DNA of 6,019 nucleotides from an alpha proteobacterium SCGC AAA288-E13 (GCA_000504605.1 AZHQ01000007.1:22249-28267), one strand, 5' to 3'. Shown: positions 1 through 6,019, counted from the first letter of the stretch. Notes: generated by a model from the letters alone, not told the origin. Program-made: numbers and translations.

Positions 1-659
1 AGCAATTTTCAAATAAAATTAAAGATTCTCATCCAGGGTTTACACAAGATCCTATATCTTCTATGAAAATTGAAGATGTAAAATTAGGAGGTGATCCAAT
101 ATCCTATCATATTGAACAAGGTTATAATATAAATGACTTTAAGCCATACCTTCCTTTAGACATTAATAAAATCCAAGAAAAAAAAATTGAAACACAATTC
201 CTAGGTTATTATCTAAAATGGATACCACAAGAAAATTTTTATTATGCTGTCGAAAATACGGATTTTCAGGTCAATACTGAAAGAATTGAGGGAACTTATC
301 AAAAATATGCAAGCTTAGATGATAAGATTGATGGTTTTTTTTATTATACTTCTCATATTAAATTTGGATTTGGAAGAGCAATGTCTGACTCTACAATGGA
401 AATTAGAAATGGACACTTAACAAAGAAGGAAGGACTCGGATTAATAAAACAATTTGATGGAGAATTTCCTAAAAAATACGAGAAAGAAATTTTAGAATAT
501 ATTTCTATGACCAGGGAGGAATTTGATGAATTATGTGATAAATTTAGACCTGATCATATATGGGAAAAAAGGTCGAATCGTTGGGAACTAAGAAATCCAC
601 CTTGGGAATATTTTGAAAATTTAAAAATAAATAAATTTGATAAAAAGAATAATAGCTAG
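1..659 (+). CDS. N-acetyl sugar amidotransferase, WbpG/PseA/WbuX family (5' partial)
   Basis: The frame is open from the window edge (first full codon at 3), so the ATG at 63 is internal; about 218 C-terminal residues of a protein usually near 370-400 are present. The family is an ATP-using PP-loop amidotransferase that converts an N-acetyl group of a nucleotide sugar into an acetamidino group, with ammonia from a HisH/HisF-like pair; it acts in the cytoplasm during O-antigen or nonulosonate synthesis. Family-like stretches visible are FLGYYLKWIPQE, ERIEGTYQKYASLDDKIDGF, the FGFGRA segment followed by IRNGHLTKKEG, and FRPDHIWEK near the end. The PP-loop (SGGxDS) would lie upstream of the window and cannot be checked. 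The hisF-like and hisH-like genes directly downstream strongly support the call. The exact sugar cannot be deduced. The stop overlaps the start of the next gene by 23 bases. Confidence 0.9.
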   Translation, partial: QFSNKIKDSHPGFTQDPISSMKIEDVKLGGDPISYHIEQGYNINDFKPYLPLDINKIQEKKIETQFLGYYLKWIPQENFYYAVENTDFQVNTERIEGTYQKYASLDDKIDGFFYYTSHIKFGFGRAMSDSTMEIRNGHLTKKEGLGLIKQFDGEFPKKYEKEILEYISMTREEFDELCDKFRPDHIWEKRSNRWELRNPPWEYFENLKINKFDKKNNS

Positions 660-1473
660 ACTAGATATAAAAAACAATTTCTTAGTCAAAGGTAAGCATC
701 TGGAAGGATTAAGAATCTTAGGCTATCCTGAGCTTTTTGCTAAAAAATATTTTGATGAAAACATCGATGAAATAATTTTTCAAGATGTTGTTGCAAGTTT
801 ATACAAGAGAATCCAACTAAGCTCACTTACCAATAAAATTTCAAAAAATATATTCGTACCAATTACTGTTGGTGGCGGAATAAGAAATGTTAATGATATT
901 AAAGAAATATTGATTAATGGAGCAGATAGAGTTTCAATAAACACTGCAGCTGTAAATGACAAAAAATTTATCAAAGAATCAGTAAAAGTTTTTGGATCCT
1001 CAACAATTACAATAATAATAGAAACCCTAAAAGTTGGAGAAAAGTACAAAGTTTACACAGATAGTGGAAGAACCGAAACAAATATTGACACTTTTGATTG
1101 GATTAAAGAAGTACAAGATATGGGAGTGGGAGAAATTATTTTAACTTCAATAAACAACGAGGGCACTGGTAAAGGTTTCGATCTAAATTTGTATGAAAAA
1201 GCATCTAAAATATGTAAAATTTCATTATTAGCTCATGGGGGAACAAGAAATTCAGAGGATGTTTATAAACTTTTTATAAATATAGACATTGAAGGAGCCA
1301 TCATAGCATCAGCATTCCATTTTAATTACTATAAAGAATTACTAAATAAAAAAGAAATATTACTTCAGGGTAGTACCAATTTTTTGGTTAATAAAGATTA
1401 TAAAAATATATTTTTCTTTGGAGTTCGCGATCTAAAAAAATACTTAAAATTAAAAAATATAAATATAAGATGA
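637..1473 (+). CDS. HisF-like protein of sugar amidation (WbuZ type)
   Basis: A 278-residue TIM-barrel homologue of the imidazole glycerol phosphate synthase cyclase subunit, probably recruited to pass ammonia from the HisH-like glutaminase to the WbpG-type enzyme rather than to make histidine. Visible are RIIARLDIK (1st strand), TVGGG (77-81), GADRVSINTAA (96-105), GVGEIILTSI (163-172) and ASAFHF near 224-229. Aligned by eye with Thermotoga HisF, D11 is kept (D10), but D130 and D176 are Glu (E129, E175), and S201 of the phosphate site is His (H200). The gate residues R5, E46 and E167 are kept, with K99 replaced by R98. At 278 residues it exceeds the usual roughly 250-258, with an added segment after FHF (about 232-262), a trait I associate with the LPS clade. 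The start is TTG; an in-frame TAA at 628 leaves no ATG option, and there is no clear ribosome binding site. The gene overlaps both neighbours. An authentic HisF is unlikely given the context. Confidence 0.9.
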   Translation: MIKRIIARLDIKNNFLVKGKHLEGLRILGYPELFAKKYFDENIDEIIFQDVVASLYKRIQLSSLTNKISKNIFVPITVGGGIRNVNDIKEILINGADRVSINTAAVNDKKFIKESVKVFGSSTITIIIETLKVGEKYKVYTDSGRTETNIDTFDWIKEVQDMGVGEIILTSINNEGTGKGFDLNLYEKASKICKISLLAHGGTRNSEDVYKLFINIDIEGAIIASAFHFNYYKELLNKKEILLQGSTNFLVNKDYKNIFFFGVRDLKKYLKLKNINIR

Positions 1474-2117
1474 TGAAAAAACCTTTGGTTGGAATAATTG
1501 ATATATCTATAAATAACATTTTAAGCATTAAAAGGGCCTTGGAGCATATAGGCTCTGAAGTAATTATTATTAATGAGCCAAGAAATGTAGAAAAGTTTGA
1601 TATAATAGTACTTCCAGGAGTAGGTGCTTATCATGAGGCCATGAAAAAGCTCAGAGATACAAAACTTATATTATCGATAGAACAGGCTTTAAATAAGAAT
1701 AAGAATTTTTTAGGCATTTGCCTTGGCATGCAACTTTTATTTGAAGAAAGTGAAGAATTTGGCTTAACAAAAGGAATTGGTTTTTTTAAAGGAAAGGTTG
1801 AAAATTTTAATAAATATAATGTTGAGAAACAAACATTTATTGGATGGAACAGGGTAAAGTTTGAAAAGAAAAAAATGTTCATTCAAGAAAAATATTTGGA
1901 AAACAATTTACTAGACAGCACTTTTTATTTTGTTCATTCTTTTTTTGTAAATTGTAAGAATAAAGAGATAGAAGTAGGAACTTCTTTAAACGGAAAATTC
2001 AATTTCTCAAGTATAGTAAAAAAAGATAATGTTATAGCTTTTCAATTTCATCCAGAAAAAAGTGGCAAAAGTGGATTAATTTTATTGAAAAATTTAGTAA
2101 CAAATTTCTTACAATAA
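1470..2117 (+). CDS. HisH-like glutamine amidotransferase (WbuY type)
   Basis: A class I glutaminase of 215 residues, close to the usual 200-215 for HisH. It should hydrolyse glutamine and deliver ammonia through the HisF-like partner for acetamidino-sugar formation. Visible motifs are GIIDISINNILSI at the N-terminus, the oxyanion-loop segment LPGVGAYHEAM (48-58), the nucleophile elbow GICLGMQLLFEES (82-94) with Cys84, the HisH-typical YFVHS (153-157), and FHPEKSG (193-199) supplying His194 and Glu196. The catalytic triad Cys84-His194-Glu196 is therefore complete. The ATG at 1470 overlaps the TGA of the hisF-like gene in ATGA form, implying translational coupling; a second ATG follows at once at 1473. 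Position within the wbpG/hisF/hisH trio argues for surface-sugar modification rather than histidine synthesis, although sequence alone does not exclude the latter. Confidence 0.92.
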   Translation: MMKKPLVGIIDISINNILSIKRALEHIGSEVIIINEPRNVEKFDIIVLPGVGAYHEAMKKLRDTKLILSIEQALNKNKNFLGICLGMQLLFEESEEFGLTKGIGFFKGKVENFNKYNVEKQTFIGWNRVKFEKKKMFIQEKYLENNLLDSTFYFVHSFFVNCKNKEIEVGTSLNGKFNFSSIVKKDNVIAFQFHPEKSGKSGLILLKNLVTNFLQ

Positions 2118-2120
2118 ATA

Positions 2121-3338
2121 ATGAAGAAAAAAAAATATTTAGCTTGGATTTTTACAGCAAAATCTTTGAACAAAACATTTGCAGTACATTCTTTTCTAAT
2201 AAATAAATTGTGCAAAAATTTTGAAAAAATATACTTTATAAATATGAACAAATTTAAATTATTTAAAGATTGGTTTACCTTCGAAGGAGAGTTTAATTAT
2301 GAATTAGATAATAAGTTTAAAGTTCCAAATAATATGGAAATTTATTACCCAAAAACTATAAAGGATTTTGAAGATTTTATTTTTGATAAGGAAATAATAG
2401 CTATAAATAATATTGGAAGATTTTTGTCTGATTTAAAAATTCATTTTCTGTTAGCAAAATATCGAATTAAGCAAGTACAAATACATAATATTGGTTTTGT
2501 TAATATAAACCTTAAATTAGAAAATTCTTTTTGGGTAAATTTAAAATATAAATTAAATAAAAACTTTTCTCATAAACTCATTGTTTTGTTAAGTAATTTA
2601 AAATTAGTACCTAAAATACAAATAAGATTTACATCAAGTACAGAAATTATAGAAATGATAAAAAATAGTTTTATAAAAAATATTTTATATAACTTAAAAC
2701 TTTTTTATGCAAAAGAACTTGTACCTATTAATAGTAGTTCTTTTGATATATTTAAAAACATTAAAATGGAAATCAAGGAAGAGAAAATAGTTTTATTAGA
2801 TGTCGATTTTAATCATCCAGAACTTATCGCTGCAAGTGGTAATCCTGATAAAAAAAAAATTACAAAACACTATTATTATTTAAACAAACTAATTAATAAT
2901 TTATCTGTTATGTACAAAAAAAAAATTGTTATTTGTATACACCCTTTAGATAATTTAGAAAATAAAAAAAAATACTTTCCTAATTTAAATGTTGTTCAAT
3001 ATGAAAGCGGGGAAAATATTTATAAAGCTTTTTTGGTCTTATTTTTTGACACAAGTGCAATTGTAGATGCAATTTTACTTAAAAAAAGAATTTTATGTTT
3101 AATTTCAAATTTTGCTCCAGAAAATACTGCCAATTTGGGTCTAGATTTTGTTAATAGAGCTGGATTATTAAAAATCAACATTGAGGAAGAAATAAAGGTC
3201 AATAAGGATAAGTTTTTATCCAAACTTGATGATGCTAAAGATAATTACTCAAATTATATTAAATCTTACATAGCTCCTGATGGAAATAATTTGGGTTATG
3301 AAAAAATAATTAAGATTTTAAAAGAAAGATTTTTTTAA
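2121..3338 (+). CDS. Putative surface-polysaccharide protein, glycosyltransferase-like C-terminal half
   Basis: I do not recognise a named family. The 405-residue protein is basic and rich in Lys, Asn, Ile and Phe, with no signal peptide and no convincing membrane helix, so it is probably cytoplasmic or peripheral. The C-terminal half looks like the nucleotide-sugar-binding half of GT-B enzymes: strand KIVLLDVDF (222-230), strand KKIVICIHPLDNLE (267-280) with the IHP signature, VVQYESGENIYKAF (291-304), then a stretch around FDTSAIVDAILLKKRILCL (309-327). That stretch has the Ser-x-x-x-(D/E)-Ala plus Lys-Arg pattern seen in sialyltransferase-like and capsule glycosyltransferases. The N-terminal half (for example NNIGRFLSDLKIHFLLAKY, 96-114) gives no clear match. 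It starts three bases after the hisH-like stop, so it belongs to the same operon and may transfer the amidated sugar or a linked residue. G+C is even lower than in the upstream genes, and poly-A runs are frequent. Confidence 0.6.
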   Translation: MKKKKYLAWIFTAKSLNKTFAVHSFLINKLCKNFEKIYFINMNKFKLFKDWFTFEGEFNYELDNKFKVPNNMEIYYPKTIKDFEDFIFDKEIIAINNIGRFLSDLKIHFLLAKYRIKQVQIHNIGFVNINLKLENSFWVNLKYKLNKNFSHKLIVLLSNLKLVPKIQIRFTSSTEIIEMIKNSFIKNILYNLKLFYAKELVPINSSSFDIFKNIKMEIKEEKIVLLDVDFNHPELIAASGNPDKKKITKHYYYLNKLINNLSVMYKKKIVICIHPLDNLENKKKYFPNLNVVQYESGENIYKAFLVLFFDTSAIVDAILLKKRILCLISNFAPENTANLGLDFVNRAGLLKINIEEEIKVNKDKFLSKLDDAKDNYSNYIKSYIAPDGNNLGYEKIIKILKERFF

Positions 3339-3560
3339 TTTTTATTATCCATGTTGAACAAGATTGATTATTCAAATCAAGGACTAAAGTCTGAACTATT
3401 GGGAACCTTTTTAAATTTACTGGATCGATCTTTCATATAAAATGATTACTGAGATCAAAACTCAAGCCCTAGATACTTTGGTGAACAAACATGGAAAATA
3501 AACTTTATGTGAATAAATTTAAAAAGCTAATTAACACTAGCTTTTTAATTCAAGATTAAT
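3339..3560 (+). other. Intergenic stretch with short open frames, possible gene remnant
   Basis: No full gene is present. Three short open frames follow each other in shifting phases: 3351-3440 (29 codons, MLNKIDYSNQ..., in the same phase as the preceding gene after its stop), 3442-3501 (19 codons, MITEIKTQALDT...) and 3491-3559 (22 codons, MENKLYVNKF...). Base content of 3351-3500 is about 31% G+C by counting, above the neighbouring AT-rich gene. This pattern would fit a decayed gene, but I cannot identify a parent, and expressed small proteins or a non-coding RNA are also possible. Confidence 0.3.
3519..3548. terminator. Hairpin with A-tract/T-tract arms, candidate terminator
   Basis: Bases 3519-3529 pair with 3538-3548 in an 11-bp perfect stem (core AAAAAGCTA with TAGCTTTTT) around an 8-base loop. 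The arms end in A5 and T5, so it could work in either direction as an intrinsic terminator. It lies about 180 bases after the last polysaccharide gene and is the only good hairpin between that gene and the tRNA. The stem has only two G-C pairs, so it is weak. Confidence 0.5.
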
Positions 3561-3705
3561 TAAATAAATGTTAGTATAAAACCTAGATATTATTTGTGTC
3601 TTTTATTACAAAAGTGAATACATAGCGAGTAAATGGGGACATAGATGTGTTATTTTAGGTAGATTTTATTTCGTTACATTTTAAAAAGTGTTGCGAAAAC
3701 AAAAG
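3561..3705. other. Upstream region of the tRNA, no gene seen
   Basis: This AT-rich stretch leads into the tRNA and has no open frame of note. It presumably holds the tRNA promoter, but I could not pick a -35/-10 pair with proper spacing that I would defend. No 5S rRNA or other RNA gene was recognised. Confidence 0.4.
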
Positions 3706-3782
3706 GCGCCCTTAGCTCAGTTGGATAGAGCATCGGTTTTCTAAACCGAGGGTCAGAGGTTCGAATCCTCTAGGGCGCGCCA
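3706..3782 (+). tRNA. tRNA-Arg (anticodon UCU), CCA encoded
   Basis: A complete cloverleaf can be drawn. The acceptor stem GCGCCCT (3706-3712) pairs with AGGGCGC (3772-3778), followed by discriminator G and encoded CCA (3780-3782). The D-stem is GCTC/GAGC (3715-3718, 3728-3731). The anticodon stem TCGGT/ACCGA (3733-3737, 3745-3749) encloses the loop TTTCTAA with anticodon TCT at 3740-3742. The T-stem AGAGG/CCTCT (3755-3759, 3767-3771) has the loop TTCGAAT. All stems are fully paired, so the gene looks intact. It reads AGA, the arginine codon that dominates the genes in this window. It sits between a polysaccharide cluster and a restriction gene, and tRNA genes often serve as integration sites. 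Confidence 0.97.
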
Positions 3783-3822
3783 ATAATTTAAGTATTTTTA
3801 AGATTTCAATCAATTTATCTCC

Positions 3823-3844
3823 TCATTGTCATGTCATTGTCATG
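3823..3844. repeat. Perfect 11-bp tandem duplication downstream of tRNA-Arg
   Basis: TCATTGTCATG occurs twice back to back (3823-3833 and 3834-3844). It starts 41 bases after the tRNA. The surrounding 3821-3900 stretch is about 37% G+C by counting, well above the background. It could be replication slippage in a gene or phage remnant, or integrase arm-type sites. No protein explains it. Confidence 0.6.
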
Positions 3845-3912
3845 TTTGATCCCTTAAAATCCTACAATTCTACTCGACTGACTCACAAATAAATTGGGTG
3901 TAACATTAGTTT

Positions 3913-4008
3913 ATGAAAAAGCTTTTAGGGATCTTGGTTCTAAGTTTGTTTATTATAGAATTTTATGCGCGAACAAAAAGAAGAATACTCAAGAGTTATA
4001 ATCAATAA
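3913..4008 (+). pseudogene. Signal-peptide start of a truncated exported protein, overlapping hsdR
   Basis: The ATG at 3913 opens a 31-codon frame beginning MKKLLGILVLSLFIIEFYA: a Lys-Lys n-region, a hydrophobic core and an AxA-like small-residue end. This is a classic Sec signal peptide and closely resembles the start of many small exported proteins in SAR11 genomes. After the hydrophobic part the frame continues as RTKRRILKSYNQ and stops, within the first 44 bases of hsdR read in another phase. The likely reading is that the 5' end of an exported-protein gene was left behind when hsdR-bearing DNA joined near 3960-3970. A real 31-residue membrane peptide or a chance leader is also possible. 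Confidence 0.45.
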
Positions 4009-5950
4009 AAAGTTAGAAAGTTCTGGATGGAACTTGCTTGATACAAAACAAGTAGAATTAGCTTTATCGAGTAAATCTGGAGAATCTGATTATCTTTTAT
4101 TAGATAACGGAAAACCTTTAGCTGTTTTAGAAGCTAAGAGACCAAATACAGATCCATATATAGCAAAAAAGCAAGCAAAAGATTACTCTGAAGATTATAA
4201 TGTAAATTATGTAATTTTATCTAATGGATTTACACATTATTTTTGGAATCTTAAATCAAATAAAGATACTTACGAAATACAAAATTTACCTTCTTTATCT
4301 GATTTAAAAAGAATAAGAGACAAAGATATTAATCCAAAAAAAATAATAGACTATAAATTACCTAATGATTATTTTAAAAAGGATGGACAAGACATAATTT
4401 TAAGAAATTATCAAATTGAAGCTATAAAGAAAATTACCGATGGATTAAATACTAATAATTCAAAGTTTTTATTAGAAATGGCTACAGGAACAGGAAAAAC
4501 TATTCTTGCAGCTGCTTTAATTAAAGCTTTATTAGAAAATAGATATGCTGAAAGAGTTCTTTTCTTAGTAGATAGAATTGAGTTAGCCAAGCAAACTTGG
4601 GAAGATTTTCAAAATTTATTAAAAGTTTATTCACCTGTAATTTATAATAAAAAAAATTTTAAACATGGGGATATTCTAGGTTCTTCAGTTGTAATATCTA
4701 CTCTCCAATCAATGTTGGCAAAAAAAAAGTACAGAAAAGATTTTACTCCTTTTTACTTTGATTTAATAATTAATGATGAAGCACACAGATCTATCTATGG
4801 AAATTCCAGAGAAATCATGGAATATTTTAACTCTATTCGTGTAGGCTTAACAGCTACACCTAAAAATTATTTAAAAAATATAAATGAAAAAGATTTATCA
4901 AACTCAAAAAAAATAGAACTTAGGAAGTTAAGAGATACATACTCAAACTTTAGTTGCTCTCCTGGAGAACCAACATATAGATATGATTTAATAGATGCTG
5001 TTAATGATCCTGATGGACCTTTTTTAGTACAACCAAAAATTATCAATTTAAAAACTGATATAACCAATCAAGCTTTGGACGAAAAGGGATGGTCAGTAAA
5101 TATAGATGATCAAGAATATAATTTTAAAATTGGCCAACTAGAAAAAAAAGTATTTGTTCCTGAGAGAAATATATTGATGTGTAAAGAATTTTTAAAAAAT
5201 TCTATGAAGCTTCCTAATAAAGAAATTGGTAAATCAATAATTTTTACAATTAGCAAAGATCACGCAAGAAAAATTACAAAAATTTTAAATGAACTTGAGC
5301 CAAGTATAGCCTTACAGATTACGTCGGATATACCTCATGGCTCAAATCTAGCAAAAGATTTTAGAGATAATAAAATTCAAGAAAAAATAGCAGTTACCGT
5401 TGATATGCTTTCAACTGGATACAATTGCAAAGATATTCTCAATTTAGGCTTTTTCAGACCAGTTTTTTCTCCCACAATGTATATTCAAATGAAAGGTAGA
5501 GGTACAAGATTGTTTGATTTTTATATAGACGGCAAAAAATACCCCAAAATAAATTTTTTAATTTTGGATTTTTGCGGGGTTGCAGAATATTTCAATGAAA
5601 AATATGATTATGATAAACCTTTAGTTTTACCAATAAATAAAGAAGAAATTAAAAACAATAAAGTCAAAAATTTTGACCATTTAAATGAAGAGGAAATATT
5701 AAAAAAGGAACAAGTTATAAATTCATTACCAGTTTGGCAAGGTATCGATTTGGTTGTTGAGAAAGATTTAATTGAAGTAGGAAACAAAGGTCAAAAAGTT
5801 GACTATATGACTTTTAAAGGAGAGTTTGAGAAAGAATTATTTAAAGTAAGTAATCAAAATACTAATTTTAAAAAAGCAGTAGAAGATGAAGATCTGGAAA
5901 AAATAGACGGGATAATAAAAGATGAATTATGTCTTGTCCATCCTTTTTAA
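3965..5950 (+). CDS. hsdR: Type I restriction endonuclease R subunit, EcoEI-like (3' end broken)
   Basis: HsdR drives ATP-dependent DNA translocation and cleavage in a complex with HsdM and HsdS. The 661-residue frame shows an N-terminal nuclease with Asp42 (SDYLL), Glu56-x-Lys58 (VLEAKRP) and QAKDY (70-74, the QxxxY motif). A superfamily 2 helicase follows: LRNYQ (146-150), Walker A ATGTGKT (173-179), LVDRIELA (201-208), DEAH (271-274), GLTATP (294-299), SIIFTISKDHA (424-434), VTVDMLSTGYNCKD (477-490) and QMKGRGTRL (508-516). The EcoEI-type C-terminal domain begins at about 570-590 but is cut off; full members are near 770-800 residues. Only about 653 residues are authentic: from 5925 the DNA is a reverse-complement copy of 4305-4399, which supplies the last eight residues and the stop. 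The start is the only ATG after an in-frame TAG at 3956, with no clear ribosome binding site. No hsdM or hsdS is in view, so function is unproven. A stand-alone DEAD/DEAH defence protein is the alternative. Confidence 0.88.
   Translation: MREQKEEYSRVIINKKLESSGWNLLDTKQVELALSSKSGESDYLLLDNGKPLAVLEAKRPNTDPYIAKKQAKDYSEDYNVNYVILSNGFTHYFWNLKSNKDTYEIQNLPSLSDLKRIRDKDINPKKIIDYKLPNDYFKKDGQDIILRNYQIEAIKKITDGLNTNNSKFLLEMATGTGKTILAAALIKALLENRYAERVLFLVDRIELAKQTWEDFQNLLKVYSPVIYNKKNFKHGDILGSSVVISTLQSMLAKKKYRKDFTPFYFDLIINDEAHRSIYGNSREIMEYFNSIRVGLTATPKNYLKNINEKDLSNSKKIELRKLRDTYSNFSCSPGEPTYRYDLIDAVNDPDGPFLVQPKIINLKTDITNQALDEKGWSVNIDDQEYNFKIGQLEKKVFVPERNILMCKEFLKNSMKLPNKEIGKSIIFTISKDHARKITKILNELEPSIALQITSDIPHGSNLAKDFRDNKIQEKIAVTVDMLSTGYNCKDILNLGFFRPVFSPTMYIQMKGRGTRLFDFYIDGKKYPKINFLILDFCGVAEYFNEKYDYDKPLVLPINKEEIKNNKVKNFDHLNEEEILKKEQVINSLPVWQGIDLVVEKDLIEVGNKGQKVDYMTFKGEFEKELFKVSNQNTNFKKAVEDEDLEKIDGIIKDELCLVHPF
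4305..4399 (+). repeat. Inverted repeat, internal copy inside hsdR
   Basis: This segment encodes residues about 114-145 of HsdR, the linker between the nuclease and helicase domains. It is matched base for base, as reverse complement, by 5925-6019. The copy here lies in continuous, family-consistent coding sequence, so it is the original; the terminal copy is the displaced one. Confidence 0.97.
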
Positions 5951-6019
5951 AATAATCATTAGGTAATTTATAGTCTATTATTTTTTTTGGATTAATATCT
6001 TTGTCTCTTATTCTTTTTA
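5925..6019 (-). repeat. Inverted repeat, terminal fold-back copy (probable artefact)
   Basis: All 95 bases from 5925 to the window end are the exact reverse complement of 4305-4399. The match stops abruptly: 5924 is G where A would be expected, and bases 5922-5923 also differ. The copy runs antisense to hsdR and ends its frame prematurely at 5950. Because the repeat reaches the last base of the window, its true length cannot be seen. It is best treated as an amplification or assembly chimera. Confidence 0.95.

Noticed and set aside
63..65. ATG at 63 as the start of the first gene
   Set aside because: The frame is open upstream to the window edge and its residues (such as SHPGFTQDPISS) continue the same protein; the family is far longer than 198 residues.
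780..1049. 89-codon frame on the minus strand
   Set aside because: It lies wholly inside the hisF-like gene, antisense to well-supported motifs; low-complexity shadow frame.
637..2117. Histidine biosynthesis operon (hisF-hisH)
   Set aside because: The upstream WbpG-type gene, absence of other his genes, gene order and substituted catalytic residues point to sugar amidation instead.
1631..2251. Minus-strand frames of 83 and 67 codons
   Set aside because: They are antisense to the hisH-like gene and the start of the next gene, Phe/Leu/Lys-rich as expected from AT-rich antisense sequence.
3020..3223. 67-codon frame on the minus strand
   Set aside because: It is antisense to the glycosyltransferase-like gene, without any recognisable motif.
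3600..3705. 5S rRNA or a defined tRNA promoter in the upstream region
   Set aside because: No 5S-like stems or conserved boxes were found, and no -35/-10 pair with acceptable sequence and spacing could be defended.
3783..3912. Remnant of an integrase gene on either strand after the tRNA
   Set aside because: Short frames exist on both strands, but none shows recombinase motifs; not enough to name.
4867..5067. 66-codon frame on the minus strand
   Set aside because: It is antisense to the helicase part of hsdR, which has strong motif support.
4305..6019. Phase-variable invertible element in a restriction system
   Set aside because: Invertible repeats usually lie in hsdS, no recombinase is present, and the repeat ends exactly at the window edge with 95 identical bases, which fits a chimera better.

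Overview
The window is very AT-rich (by eye about a quarter G+C). Genes are tightly packed or overlapping, lysine/asparagine/isoleucine-rich, and mostly lack clear Shine-Dalgarno sequences. With a CCA-encoding tRNA-Arg(UCU) and an MKKLLGILVLS-type signal-peptide start, this suggests a streamlined AT-rich marine bacterium, most likely SAR11/Pelagibacterales. That placement is inference from style, not from a phylogenetic marker.

Left half (1-3338): four co-directional, nearly gapless genes from a surface-polysaccharide cluster. A 5'-truncated N-acetyl sugar amidotransferase (WbpG/PseA/WbuX family) is followed by a HisF-like protein (WbuZ type), a HisH-like glutaminase (WbuY type) and an unrecognised protein with a glycosyltransferase-like C-terminal half. 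In the known wbpG-hisH-hisF systems, the HisH-like protein releases ammonia from glutamine, the HisF-like protein is thought to channel it, and WbpG uses ATP to turn an N-acetyl group of a nucleotide-linked sugar into an acetamidino group. The fourth gene may assemble or transfer the resulting glycan.

Middle (3339-3964): more than 600 bases without a substantial gene. It holds short open frames that look like gene remnants, one hairpin that could terminate the polysaccharide operon, an intact tRNA-Arg(UCU), a perfect 11-bp tandem duplication just after the tRNA, and a 31-codon frame beginning with a signal peptide. The tRNA separates the polysaccharide genes from a restriction-type gene, a common layout at island boundaries.

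Right part (3965-6019): a type I restriction R subunit (HsdR, EcoEI-like) with an intact nuclease motif and all main helicase motifs, but with its C-terminal domain cut short. The cut has a clear cause: the last 95 bases of the window (5925-6019) are the exact reverse complement of 4305-4399 inside the same gene. The last eight residues and the stop codon of the frame come from this fold-back. An inverted amplification chimera or assembly misjoin is much more likely than biology; the exact 95-base length equals a k-mer size used in single-cell assemblies. The HsdR end and everything after about 5924 should not be taken as genomic.

No wholly new system is visible. The observations most worth following are the fold-back end, the signal-peptide start overlapping hsdR, the divergent HisF active site and the unassigned 405-residue protein.
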